Below, piece after piece: positions 25,573 through 33,530 of a stretch of 64,000 nucleotides of DNA; position 1 is the stretch's first letter; the number at the start of each line of letters is the position of its first letter. Origin of the DNA: CBDESM01 sp965205165 (lineage in GTDB: Bacteria > Chloroflexota > Dehalococcoidia > Bin125); contig OZ242037.1 of assembly GCA_965205165.1 (NCBI GenBank), positions 2,604,001 to 2,668,000 on the forward strand. Direction: 5' to 3'. A program made the translations under genes and the position numbers. A model generated the notes under the pieces. The model worked only from the letters and a program-made list of their open reading frames with translations, did not search any database and was not told where the DNA came from.

Positions 25573-26270
25573 GCCTGCTCGAAGACCTTGGACAACGGAA
25601 GATCGCGCAAATGCTCTATCGTGGAATGCATGCGGAGCGCTATCTAGGCGCGAAGAGCCGGATCGTCAGGGCGGACCAAGTCGGCGATGCTTGGCCTCTT
25701 ACGATCCCTGAGGTTGAGCTCTTTTGGGTCGCGCGTGCGATCTTCGTCCGAGCAAATGGCCGTTTGTATGGGGTGAACGGATGGGCCGCATCTTATCTCA
25801 AAGGCATTGGCGAAGAAGTCCTAGATGTTCGAGACATACAACGGGTCAATCCCGAGATTCCGGAGTTGCGAATGAGCACGACCCCACTATTTGATCTAGC
25901 TCGCGAGCTCGAACACGAAGAAGATCCACCCGTGTTCAGCCGCTGGTGGTGGCGACGGTGGGGATTCCGGTTGCTAAAGGTGCTGTTTGCTCCGCTTACC
26001 CTCATTTTGGGCATAGTGGGACTGATTCTGAAGGTTCTTATGGCGCTCACCCGCCTGCCGGGCGGCAGTGTGATCGCAATTATCTTGCTTATCTCACTGT
26101 CGGCGCTCACCACCGGACTTCTACTTCAGGAACTGTGGGGCGCTTTCACAGGGCTCTGGCAAGAGCCGTTTTGGGATCACGGCATCTTCTACGCCATCGG
26201 AGGCATCGCAACCCCTCTCGTGATTTTCGTTTACTTGGCCAAGCACCAAGATCAAGACGGACGTCGCTAG
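25569..26270 (+). CDS. Membrane protein, coupled to the duplicated-domain protein
   Basis: 233 residues, GTG start overlapping the previous TGA. The first ~130 residues are soluble (WPLTIPEVELFWVARAIFV), followed by a basic-aromatic FSRWWWRRWGFRLLK and three hydrophobic segments at ~140-165, ~170-192 and ~212-228. Codon usage is distinctly less GC-rich than the preceding gene, suggesting a different origin. No family recognised. Confidence 0.6.
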   Translation: MSLLEDLGQRKIAQMLYRGMHAERYLGAKSRIVRADQVGDAWPLTIPEVELFWVARAIFVRANGRLYGVNGWAASYLKGIGEEVLDVRDIQRVNPEIPELRMSTTPLFDLARELEHEEDPPVFSRWWWRRWGFRLLKVLFAPLTLILGIVGLILKVLMALTRLPGGSVIAIILLISLSALTTGLLLQELWGAFTGLWQEPFWDHGIFYAIGGIATPLVIFVYLAKHQDQDGRR

Positions 26271-26280
26271 GTGGTTCATA

Positions 26281-26751
26281 ATGATATGCAACACGGCGGA
26301 TTGGTGCTGCTCGGACGGCTCGCTGGCCCGCGTCTTCAACGTGCGCCGGATCAAGAAGAAGAACAAGATTGTCGCCGTCGAGCTGCACGGGTTCAAGAAG
26401 CGGCCGATTGACAAGAGCATCCCTCCCCAGATCGTCGCCGAGATCCGGTCCCGGCGCTGCGCCGTGCTGGGCACCTCGAACCCGGAGTGCGACCACAAGG
26501 ACGGCCACATCGACGATTGGGGCGACCCCGCCGAGTTCACCATCGACGATTTCCAACCGCTCTCCAAAGCGGCCAACGGCGCCAAGCGCCAAGCCTGCAA
26601 GGAATGCCGCCAAACCAAGCAGCGCTTCGACGCCACCACCCTGGGCTTCTCCATCCCCCAGTTCATCGGCAACGGCACCTACGAAGGTTCCTGCGTAGGC
26701 TGCTACTGGCACGACGTCCGCCGGTTCCACGGGGAGGTTTCAGCGACATGA
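26281..26751 (+). CDS. HNH-type (treble-clef) endonuclease, type II restriction-like
   Basis: 156 residues. IRSRRCAVLGTSNPECDHKDGHIDDW, then DDFQPLSKAANGAKRQ and CKECRQTKQRFDATTLGF form the Cys/His metal site and HNH pattern (His in CDHKDGH as candidate catalytic residue, Asn in KAANGAK). The ending CVGCYWHDVRRFHG is typical of small HNH restriction endonucleases. Preceded by AGGTGG. No cognate modification methylase is adjacent, which would be unusual for a functional restriction enzyme. Its TGA overlaps the next ATG. Confidence 0.7.
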   Translation: MICNTADWCCSDGSLARVFNVRRIKKKNKIVAVELHGFKKRPIDKSIPPQIVAEIRSRRCAVLGTSNPECDHKDGHIDDWGDPAEFTIDDFQPLSKAANGAKRQACKECRQTKQRFDATTLGFSIPQFIGNGTYEGSCVGCYWHDVRRFHGEVSAT

Positions 26752-27449
26752 TCATGCATGACCTTTCGTGGCGTGAAAGACTAGCTGCTAGATGTCGCCG
26801 ATTCTGGGCGTCAGTATGGCCGCGTCAGCGGCGAACCAATTATGGTCATGGAGAGATCGAAAATCGCGACTCGTTTATCGAGTCCAAGGTCTCATGGATA
26901 TGGCGCTCCTTTGGGCGAGACCGGTACGTGTACACCGTGACTGAAGTGCCGCTAGGCCCGCGCACGGTCCACATAATCGAACGAGTGCAGCGTCTATCTT
27001 TCTTGAGCCAGCCTGAAGATGGACAGATCGATGGATACTCAGGAATTCACGACGAGCATCTCGGAATACAACGTGATCCGTTCTTCTGGTGGAACGACGG
27101 TGCTTACGGCGAACGTAGCACTCTTACAATCTATGGAACGTGGATTGCATCATACCCGATTAACCGATCTGAGCATTACGATCATGCTCCAATATCTGAT
27201 CCGCCCGACGAGCACCGCTTGCCACCACTAGGTGCACCCTTTGCCAATGTGCCGCTACCAACGGAGATCCGAATGTTCAGCACCGAGCAGGCAGCATACT
27301 CATATCTGCCGAATGTGAATGGTGAAAAGATACCTCCTCAGATCAAGCATATCGCGTGGGTCGCAATTGGAACATCAACAATTGCTTGGCAGTGGCACGA
27401 CGAAATCGGAGGCTGGGTAGTCACCTTGGTTGACTGGTTGGGTGGATAG
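26748..27449 (+). CDS. Unknown protein with hydrophobic C-terminus, coupled to HNH gene
   Basis: 233 residues from the ATG at 26748, overlapping the HNH stop (ATGA). N-terminus MIMHDLSWRERLAARCRRFW is basic and amphipathic; the C-terminus IAWVAIGTSTIAWQWHDEIGGWVV may be membrane-associated. Base composition is AT-richer than the neighbours. Not recognised. Coupling with the HNH gene suggests functional pairing, for example an immunity or regulatory partner (inference). Confidence 0.5.
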   Translation: MIMHDLSWRERLAARCRRFWASVWPRQRRTNYGHGEIENRDSFIESKVSWIWRSFGRDRYVYTVTEVPLGPRTVHIIERVQRLSFLSQPEDGQIDGYSGIHDEHLGIQRDPFFWWNDGAYGERSTLTIYGTWIASYPINRSEHYDHAPISDPPDEHRLPPLGAPFANVPLPTEIRMFSTEQAAYSYLPNVNGEKIPPQIKHIAWVAIGTSTIAWQWHDEIGGWVVTLVDWLGG

Positions 27450-27511
27450 ATCGTGCGAGGACTGCTAGGCTGCACCGGGCATGATAGGAAGTGCGCGATG
27501 GCGATTGGCCT

Positions 27512-28561
27512 CTAGAACGGCACTGAGTCGGCATCATAATAGATGATCTTCGCCGGGGTGGCGCACCCCGACTGTTCAGCTTTCGCTCGGCGACGATCAA
27601 TGCGCGCACGCATCTCTCGATTTTCCTCGCTATCGACCTCTCCATACATGCTGATCCAAATTTCCATCAGATTCTGATTGCGCAGAATCGCGTCCACTAG
27701 ATGTCGGTCTTGAAGATTGAAGCCCCAACCATAGATGACGAGAGCACCAGCGAGCTGACAGAATACAGCATATGAATCTTCCAGATACGGATTTTCTTGA
27801 ATTCGCCGCAATTTTCTATTTGCCGAACCTTCTACCACGATCATCGGAAGTTTTCCTGCTTTGATGCGCTGGCGGATCTGATGGATGAGCGGTACGCCGA
27901 GTCGCGTACGACTGAATTTCTCGATGATCGATCCTCTTCGCGCCAAATGCAAAGCACCATGGAGGTATCGAAACGGTATGCGATTCGAAAAATGGTTTGC
28001 TCCATACTGGAGAATCCATCTGCGTTCGGATTCTGGGGCTGGATGAGGTGCAAACAGGTCAGTGGTATATGCACGAGCTGGATCGGTCATCATTGCCCAA
28101 TACCCAAGCAAGTCATAGTTCGTTGTAAACAAAGCGTCAAACTCAATGAAGAACTCTGAGATTAGAGATAGTGTATCAACCTGAAGTCCAGCTTGATCTC
28201 GCGGGTGAACGAGTGCAACAGCGGGAGCGAATGCATCGCGGAGCAACTTATATTCACTCATCTCCGTTTCATCATATGTGAGTGGATATCCACGCAGATA
28301 TCTCAGGGCATCTTCAGGCATCAATTTCGGTAATTTTTGGAGCAAGGCTGTCGCTCGTGGGCCGATGTTCAGGCCAGCAGCTTGATGGTTGATCTGCTCA
28401 GCTGTGAACGGAAGACGTGCCCGCAAGGAAAGGCCGTTACCGAAGAGCAGCGTGCGTGATTCACCAGCCCGTCTTTGCCGGTTGAGCAGATCGGAAAGAG
28501 GCGGGAGGCCGTTGGTGCTGCGAGCTTGCTCGGGTAAGGACGCGGTCTGGTCAGGCGACAT
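27512..28561 (-). CDS. DUF4917 / SIR2-like protein
   Basis: 349 residues from the ATG at 28561, which overlaps the upstream stop by 11 nt. Motifs: LLFGNGLSLR (Gly-rich loop), DALFTTNYDLLGYW (TTNYD as in SIR2-like NAD-binding defence proteins), RYLHGALHL, KLPMIVVEGSANRKLRRI and ALVIYGWGFNLQDRHLVDAI. This is the DUF4917 pattern, which I regard as a SIR2-fold relative; NAD hydrolysis is an inference. AT-rich codon use marks recent acquisition. Convergent with the preceding plus-strand gene. Confidence 0.65.
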   Translation of the reverse strand: MSPDQTASLPEQARSTNGLPPLSDLLNRQRRAGESRTLLFGNGLSLRARLPFTAEQINHQAAGLNIGPRATALLQKLPKLMPEDALRYLRGYPLTYDETEMSEYKLLRDAFAPAVALVHPRDQAGLQVDTLSLISEFFIEFDALFTTNYDLLGYWAMMTDPARAYTTDLFAPHPAPESERRWILQYGANHFSNRIPFRYLHGALHLARRGSIIEKFSRTRLGVPLIHQIRQRIKAGKLPMIVVEGSANRKLRRIQENPYLEDSYAVFCQLAGALVIYGWGFNLQDRHLVDAILRNQNLMEIWISMYGEVDSEENREMRARIDRRRAKAEQSGCATPAKIIYYDADSVPF

Positions 28562-28901
28562 GCTCGAGGAGCTTCTTGATGCGCCGCTCGGTGCTTCGTT
28601 CAGATGCGCGAATTGAGCGGAGGGCGTCCGCCTGTTCCGTGGCTTCGCTGAGGAGTGCGTCACGCCTGCTCGAGAGGATTGAGCTCAACTCCTCATCGCT
28701 CAGGCCAAGATCGATGTCGACATAGTCCCAGAGGTCAACCAAGAAGTCCCCGGGCTCGGCACCGGGCTCGATGAGCGTGAGCTGCAGGAAGGCAGGCCTG
28801 ACAGAGCCGCGCTCTTTGGCGTGCTCGGAGGTGTCCACTCGGCCGAGCTCGACCGTGAAGATGCCCTCTAGGTCTCCGTGGGGGAATCGACGCTGTGACA
28901 T
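28551..28901 (-). CDS. Small partner of the DUF4917 protein
   Basis: 116 residues, MSQRRFPHGDLEGIFTVELGRVD; the C-terminal half is helical and charged (LSDEELSSILSSRRDALLSEA, SIRASERSTERRIKKLLEH). GAGG lies eight bases before the ATG. It overlaps the DUF4917 start and must be cotranscribed. No known family; candidate sensor or inhibitor of the SIR2-like protein. Confidence 0.6.
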   Translation of the reverse strand: MSQRRFPHGDLEGIFTVELGRVDTSEHAKERGSVRPAFLQLTLIEPGAEPGDFLVDLWDYVDIDLGLSDEELSSILSSRRDALLSEATEQADALRSIRASERSTERRIKKLLEHVA

Positions 28902-28922
28902 GGCTGCCTCTGTGCCTCCTGT

Positions 28923-28934
28923 CTATCATGATAG
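28923..28934 (-). promoter_or_regulatory. 12-bp palindrome CTATCATGATAG overlapping a -10 (TATCAT)
   Basis: A perfect palindrome located 22 nt before the small-partner ATG. It contains a TATCAT -10-like hexamer, so a repressor binding here would block the promoter. Confidence 0.4.
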
Positions 28935-28951
28935 CAGTTTCAGGCACGCCC

Positions 28952-30115
28952 CTAGGCGGGGCTGAGGGCGGCTAGGCGCTGGGTGATTTGGGGGAGGGTC
29001 TCCGCTACTCGGTCTACCGATTCCTCAGTGGTGCTTTGGCCGAGGGTGAGTCTCAGGGCGCTGTGGGCGGTGTCGGGGTCGATGCCTAGGGCGGTGAGGA
29101 CGTGGCTGGGGGCGGTGCTGCCGGTGGTGCAGGCGCTGCCGCTGCTGGCGGCGATGCCTTCGAGGTCGAGGGAGAGGAGGATGCTCTCGCCCTCGATGCC
29201 GGGAAAGCAGAGGTGGAGGTTGTTGGGCAGGCGGCGGGTCCAGTCTGCGGGGCCGTTGAGCTGGATGGGGTGGATGCGCTCTTGGAGTTCGCGCCAGAGC
29301 GCGTTGCGGAGGTCGGCGGCGCGGGCGCTGCGGGACTGGCGCTCGTCTTCGGCGAGGCGCAGGGCGGCGGCGAGGCCGACGGCCTGGGCGACGGATTCGG
29401 TGCCGGCGCGGCGCTCTTCCTCTTGGCCGCCGCCGAGCGTCTGCGGGTCGAGCGGGGTGCGGCGGCGGTGGTAGAGCAGGCCGGCGCCCTTGGGGCCGTA
29501 GATCTTGTGGGCGGTGAGGCTGAGCAGGTCGACGCCGAGCGCGTCGGGGCGGATGTCGATCGCGCCGGCGGCTTGGACGGCGTCGGTGTGGACGATGGTC
29601 TTGGGGTTGCGCTCCTTGACGGCGCGGGCGATCTCGGCGATCGGCTCGAGCGTGCCGATCTCGTTGTTGGCGGCCATCACGCTGACCACGGTGGTGTCGT
29701 CGCGGACGGCGTCCTGGACTTGGGCGGGATCGACGAAGCCCTCGCGATCGACGGGGAGGATGGTGGCCTCCCAGCCCTCGCGTTCGAGCTGCTCGACGGG
29801 GTGGAGCACGGCGTGGTGCTCGATGGCGCAGGTGACGACGTGGCGGCCGGCGTGCTCGCGGGCCTTGGCCGCGCCGCGGATGGCGAGGTTGTCGGATTCG
29901 GTGCCGCCGGAGGTGAAGATGATCTCGCGGGGCTGGCATTCGAGCAGGTCGGCGATGGTCTCGCGGGCGTCGTCGAGCAGGGCGCGGGCGCGCTGCGCCT
30001 CCTGGTGGATGCCGCCGGGGTTGCCCCAGCCGTCGCGCAGGACGGGCGCCATCGCGTCGAAGACGCGGGGGTCGAGCGGGGTGGTGGCGGCGTGGTCGAA
30101 GTAGTGGCGTTTCAT
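28952..30115 (-). CDS. iscS: Cysteine desulfurase (IscS/NifS)
   Basis: 387 residues from the ATG at 30115. A PLP enzyme that takes sulfur from cysteine for Fe-S clusters. HYFDHAATTPLDPRV at the N-terminus, SGGTESDNLAIRG, TCAIEHHAVL, the PLP lysine in SLTAHKIYGPKGAGLLY, and the active-site Cys loop in SSGSACTTGSTAPSHVL are all present. A -10 (TAGGAT) ends eight bases before the ATG, implying a leaderless transcript. Divergent from an IscA-type carrier, completing a minimal Fe-S module. Confidence 0.92.
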   Translation of the reverse strand: MKRHYFDHAATTPLDPRVFDAMAPVLRDGWGNPGGIHQEAQRARALLDDARETIADLLECQPREIIFTSGGTESDNLAIRGAAKAREHAGRHVVTCAIEHHAVLHPVEQLEREGWEATILPVDREGFVDPAQVQDAVRDDTTVVSVMAANNEIGTLEPIAEIARAVKERNPKTIVHTDAVQAAGAIDIRPDALGVDLLSLTAHKIYGPKGAGLLYHRRRTPLDPQTLGGGQEEERRAGTESVAQAVGLAAALRLAEDERQSRSARAADLRNALWRELQERIHPIQLNGPADWTRRLPNNLHLCFPGIEGESILLSLDLEGIAASSGSACTTGSTAPSHVLTALGIDPDTAHSALRLTLGQSTTEESVDRVAETLPQITQRLAALSPA

Positions 30116-30122
30116 CAGGCTG

Positions 30123-30139
30123 ATCCTAACTGCTATGCT
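30123..30139. promoter_or_regulatory. Divergent -10 elements for iscS and the IscA-type gene
   Basis: TAGGAT on the minus strand (30128-30123) serves iscS and TATGCT on the plus strand (30134-30139) serves the carrier gene; they are only 5 nt apart, so one bound factor could control both. No Fe-S regulator site (IscR, Rrf2) was recognised. Confidence 0.45.
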
Positions 30140-30167
30140 TGCGGCACGCGCAGGAGAGGAGCGAACG

Positions 30168-30551
30168 ATGGTCTTCCAACTGACGGAGATGCTCGAGGTG
30201 ACGGACTTGGCGGCGGACAAGGCGAAGACGCTGCTCGTCGACAAGGGCTTCGCCGAGGGCGCGCTGCGCGTGTTCGTGGTCGGCGGCGGCTGCTCCGGCT
30301 ACCAGTACGGGATGGCGCTGGCCAACGACGCCGAGGACGGCGACACGGTGATCGAGAAGAACGGCGTGCGGTTCCTGGTGGACCAGGAGAGCGCGCCGCT
30401 GATCTCGGGCTCGCGGGTGGACTACATCGACGACGTGATGAAGCAGGGCTTCAGCATCTCGAACCCGAACGCGAGCCACAGCTGCGCCTGCGGCTCCTCG
30501 TTCGACACGGCCGACCAGGGCGGCGCCGGCCAGGCCCGCTCCTGCGTCTAG
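30168..30551 (+). CDS. HesB/IscA/ErpA-family Fe-S carrier
   Basis: 127 residues from the ATG at 30168, which has AGGAGAGGA seven bases upstream. The three Fe-S ligand cysteines are in VVGGGCSGYQYGM and the C-terminal SHSCACGSSF. It transfers assembled clusters to apoproteins. IscA and ErpA cannot be told apart from sequence reading. Followed 70 nt later by metF. Confidence 0.88.
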   Translation: MVFQLTEMLEVTDLAADKAKTLLVDKGFAEGALRVFVVGGGCSGYQYGMALANDAEDGDTVIEKNGVRFLVDQESAPLISGSRVDYIDDVMKQGFSISNPNASHSCACGSSFDTADQGGAGQARSCV

Positions 30552-30621
30552 CTCGAAAGGCGCGGCGCCCGCGCTGGTCGGCGCGGCCGCCGCGCAACGC
30601 CCCCCGCGCGGAGCGGCCTTG

Positions 30622-31509
30622 ATGGCCCGGATCAGCGATCTCCTCGCGCAGGGCCGCACGCTCTCCTTCGAGTTCTACGCGCCCAAGGATGAGGCCGGCG
30701 AACGCCGCCTGCGCCGGACCATCGCCGAACTGGCCGGCTTGGCGCCCGACTTCATGTCGGTCACCTACGGCGCCGGCGGCTCCAGCCGCGGCCCCACCCG
30801 CGAGTGGGTCTCGCACATCCGCGAAGACCACGGCATCACCGCGATGCCGCACCTCACCTGCGTCAGCCACACGCGGGAGGAGGTCGCCGCAATCGTCGAC
30901 CAATACGCCGCCGACGGGGTCGAGAACATCCTCGCCCTGCGCGGCGACCTGCCCGCCGGCGCGACGGAAGCGCCGAGCACGGATTTCCAAACCGCCGTCG
31001 AGCTGGCCGAGTTCATCCGCTCCCGCGCCGATTTCGACATCGGCGTAGCCGCCCACCCCGAAGGCCACCCGCTCGCCAAATCCCCCGAAGCCGACATCGA
31101 GCACCAAGCACGGAAGATCGCCGCCGCCGATTTCGCCATCACCCAGTTCTTCTTCGTCCCCGCCCACTACGAGCGTTTCGTCGAAAACCTGCGCGCAAGG
31201 GGCGTCGAGACCCCCGTGATCGCGGGGATCCTCCCGCCCACCAACTTGGCCAGCGTCCTGCGGATGTCCAAGATGAACCGCGTGGAAGTGCCGCAGGAGA
31301 TCGTCGCAGGGCTGGAGTGCGTCGGGGAGGACGCAGCGGCGCGGCGGGAGGTGGGGGTTGGGGCTGCGAGGCAGGTGGCGGAGACGGTGCGGGAAGCGGG
31401 CGCACCGGGGGTGCATCTGTACACGATGAACTTCGTGCGGGCGGCGGCTGCAGTTCATGTAGAGGCGACTCGATCTGGATCGCTTGACATGTCGATATCG
31501 CGAGCATGA
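30622..31509 (+). CDS. metF: 5,10-methylenetetrahydrofolate reductase
   Basis: FAD TIM-barrel enzyme giving 5-methyl-THF for methionine synthesis. SFEFYAPKDE at the N-terminus (the Glu acid), DFMSVTYGAGGSSRG, PHLTCVSHTREEV, ILALRGDLP, IGVAAHPEGHP, ITQFFFVPAHYERFV and PVIAGILPPTNL are all present. Start is the ATG at 30622. After GVHLYTMNFVRAAAAVHVE the last ~15 residues (TRSGSLDMSISRA) lack conservation and overlap the next gene, so the 3' end may have been remodelled when the AT-rich downstream gene was acquired. Confidence 0.92.
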   Translation: MARISDLLAQGRTLSFEFYAPKDEAGERRLRRTIAELAGLAPDFMSVTYGAGGSSRGPTREWVSHIREDHGITAMPHLTCVSHTREEVAAIVDQYAADGVENILALRGDLPAGATEAPSTDFQTAVELAEFIRSRADFDIGVAAHPEGHPLAKSPEADIEHQARKIAAADFAITQFFFVPAHYERFVENLRARGVETPVIAGILPPTNLASVLRMSKMNRVEVPQEIVAGLECVGEDAAARREVGVGAARQVAETVREAGAPGVHLYTMNFVRAAAAVHVEATRSGSLDMSISRA

Positions 31510-32696
31510 GCATGACTAGCACGATCGAATGGTGGCAGTGGATCGCCTCTTGGCTTGCGCTAATCCCCCTAATCGGGTTGGCCTATTGGCGATTCCCATA
31601 TCGGCATGTCATTCAGCACCATGCCATAATGACATGGCGATCCAACCTGTACATCATGCACATCCTTAGGCTTCCGGGACGCGAGCGATGGTGGACTGCG
31701 ATTGGCGGATGCACTATCGGCAAAATGCGACGGCGCCCAAGCACAACAGTGCCTGGCATGCATGCCGGCGCTGTTGGAGACCCCATGATGGACTTCGCCG
31801 CGATAACGGCGCAGCGCGGGCACGAGGGTTGGGAAGAAAGCATTTACCCGACCTTGATGATCTATTCTTCGCTTGCCCCCAACGTGAACTACGGTGGCCT
31901 ATTGCTCACAGGTCTAGATGAAGATACGATAAAGTCCGCTCGTACAATTCGAATGCGTCTTACATATTCCAATCAGCAGACTCGGGTGCTTCAACTCGAT
32001 ATCTCCGGTCGCGATCCAGCAGGAAAAGTGATCGCTTCAGATCGAGATTGGTATGCGTTATCATGTCTGGTTCATGCGAAGCGTGTGGAGCTGTGGATAC
32101 TGCCCGCTAAGTCAATACGTGGAAAGATAGGCCGAGCATTGGCATTTGCTGAATTCTCACCGAGACATCTCGCACGGACTCCGGTTGGATCGCACTTGCG
32201 AGCTCGTCAGATTGCCCACCCGCTCATAGATGTAGTTGCTCGTCAAATAAGGCAAGTTGGAACCGAGATTCGGCACGGCGATACTCCAAGGTCTATTGCA
32301 TACACCTTGGGTGTGACCATAGGAGGCGAAACAGGATCGATAGGACGTCCAGATTGCATCACTACTTTACAACATGTACAAATGCAAATTGCTCAACCAA
32401 TTTCTTGGAGCGATTCAAAGAACACAGACGTGATAGTGGGGCCGCCAATGCAACTTCAAGATGGCCCAACCATACGTATAGCAATAACGATAACTAGAAA
32501 CGCATGGATTGACATGTATATCGAGGCGCGATGGCACCCCGGAAACAATTGGCGTTCATGGGCAAAGATGCGCCTTTCGACGCGATTCGAAGATCTATCG
32601 AAAACATTGCAGAAAGGGCCGTCGGCGACTTTTATAGTGCTGGACCAAGACAGGCATCGCCGACTGCCGATCATAGTCGATCGAGACGATATATGA
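31506..32696 (+). CDS. Unknown membrane-anchored protein, AT-rich
   Basis: 396 residues; ATG overlaps the metF stop (ATGA). One N-terminal transmembrane segment (WIASWLALIPLIGLAYW) followed by basic residues and a ~350-residue soluble part containing YGGLLLTGLDEDTIKSA, LAFAEFSPRHLARTPVG and LGVTIGGETGSIGRPDC. No family recognised. Base composition clearly differs from metF, marking a horizontally acquired gene despite the tight coupling. Confidence 0.6.
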   Translation: MSMTSTIEWWQWIASWLALIPLIGLAYWRFPYRHVIQHHAIMTWRSNLYIMHILRLPGRERWWTAIGGCTIGKMRRRPSTTVPGMHAGAVGDPMMDFAAITAQRGHEGWEESIYPTLMIYSSLAPNVNYGGLLLTGLDEDTIKSARTIRMRLTYSNQQTRVLQLDISGRDPAGKVIASDRDWYALSCLVHAKRVELWILPAKSIRGKIGRALAFAEFSPRHLARTPVGSHLRARQIAHPLIDVVARQIRQVGTEIRHGDTPRSIAYTLGVTIGGETGSIGRPDCITTLQHVQMQIAQPISWSDSKNTDVIVGPPMQLQDGPTIRIAITITRNAWIDMYIEARWHPGNNWRSWAKMRLSTRFEDLSKTLQKGPSATFIVLDQDRHRRLPIIVDRDDI

Positions 32697-32746
32697 AAGA
32701 TATGACAGTGAGCAACTAACCAGATTTAACCGATGAACCACTGAAT

Positions 32747-33196
32747 CTACATAGGGATGCGTATGGCGATCGCAGTAGCCTGATGTAGATCGTGCTGATG
32801 GATGCCCCGACAGATTGCTGTGACGTCGACCTGACCGCGGAATCGGTGTCGCGCCGTGCGGTCCCATTCCCTGTCGCTGAGCGTTGAGAGGACGGTGGTT
32901 ATCTGGTCGCGGAGGTCAGCGTAGAGGTGGAGGTGGTCCCAGGGGGTGCCTTCGGGGCCTTCGGAGAGCCATTCGTAGTCGTGGAGGGGGAGGTCTTCGA
33001 CGTTGGCGTAGAGGAGGTGGGCGATTTGGTGGGCGGCGATGGTTTCCTGCTTGGCGAGTTCCTTGGCGGCTTCGGCGGCTGCGGCGCGGGCTTCGGGAGG
33101 GGCGTCTTGGTCCAGCAGGGTGCGGCCGATTTGGTCTTGGAGTTCGTTGGCGGCTTCGCGGAGGGCCTTGATCAGCCAGCGGCGGTTGTCGGACAT
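32747..33196 (-). CDS. Small helical protein with DinB-like C-terminus
   Basis: 149 residues from the ATG at 33196 (AAGGAG eight bases upstream). The first ~60 residues are a charged Ala/Glu-rich helix. The second half, DLRDQITTVLSTLSDREW ... TARHRFRGQVDVTAICRGI then HQHDLHQA, matches the DinB/YfiT four-helix metal-binding pattern (conserved HxxDxxH). Function unknown; DinB-fold proteins include thiol-dependent transferases. Confidence 0.55.
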   Translation of the reverse strand: MSDNRRWLIKALREAANELQDQIGRTLLDQDAPPEARAAAAEAAKELAKQETIAAHQIAHLLYANVEDLPLHDYEWLSEGPEGTPWDHLHLYADLRDQITTVLSTLSDREWDRTARHRFRGQVDVTAICRGIHQHDLHQATAIAIRIPM

Positions 33197-33276
33197 CCCG
33201 GGCTCCTTCTGCCCATTGTGGCACGCGGGGGTAGAGTGGCGCGCAGCCGCGCGCCATCGAGGCGGGGAGACGAGCG

Positions 33277-33489
33277 ATGCTGACGGAGTTCTGGGAGTCG
33301 GACGACTTTTCCGAGCGCAAGGTGGCGCTGCTGGACACGCTGGAGACGGACTACGTCTGGGCGAAGGGTGACGTGCTGCGGTTCCGGCGGGGCGGGCGCA
33401 ACGACCGCTACCGGGTGCTGCACGCGACGGTGGAGATCGGCGACGAGGGGCTGCGGCGCGAGGTGCTGCTGCTGAAGCTCTCGGAGTAG
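33277..33489 (+). CDS. Small protein of unknown function
   Basis: 70 residues, ATG with GGGAG nine bases upstream and TAGAGT 40 nt upstream. MLTEFWESDDFSERKVALLD then DYVWAKGDVLRFRRGGRNDR and a beta-rich end. Looks like a compact beta-barrel-type small protein; no family assigned. Confidence 0.5.
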   Translation: MLTEFWESDDFSERKVALLDTLETDYVWAKGDVLRFRRGGRNDRYRVLHATVEIGDEGLRREVLLLKLSE

Positions 33490-33530
33490 GCGGGGACGGC
33501 GGAGCGCGGGCGGAAGGCGCGGACGGGGCC

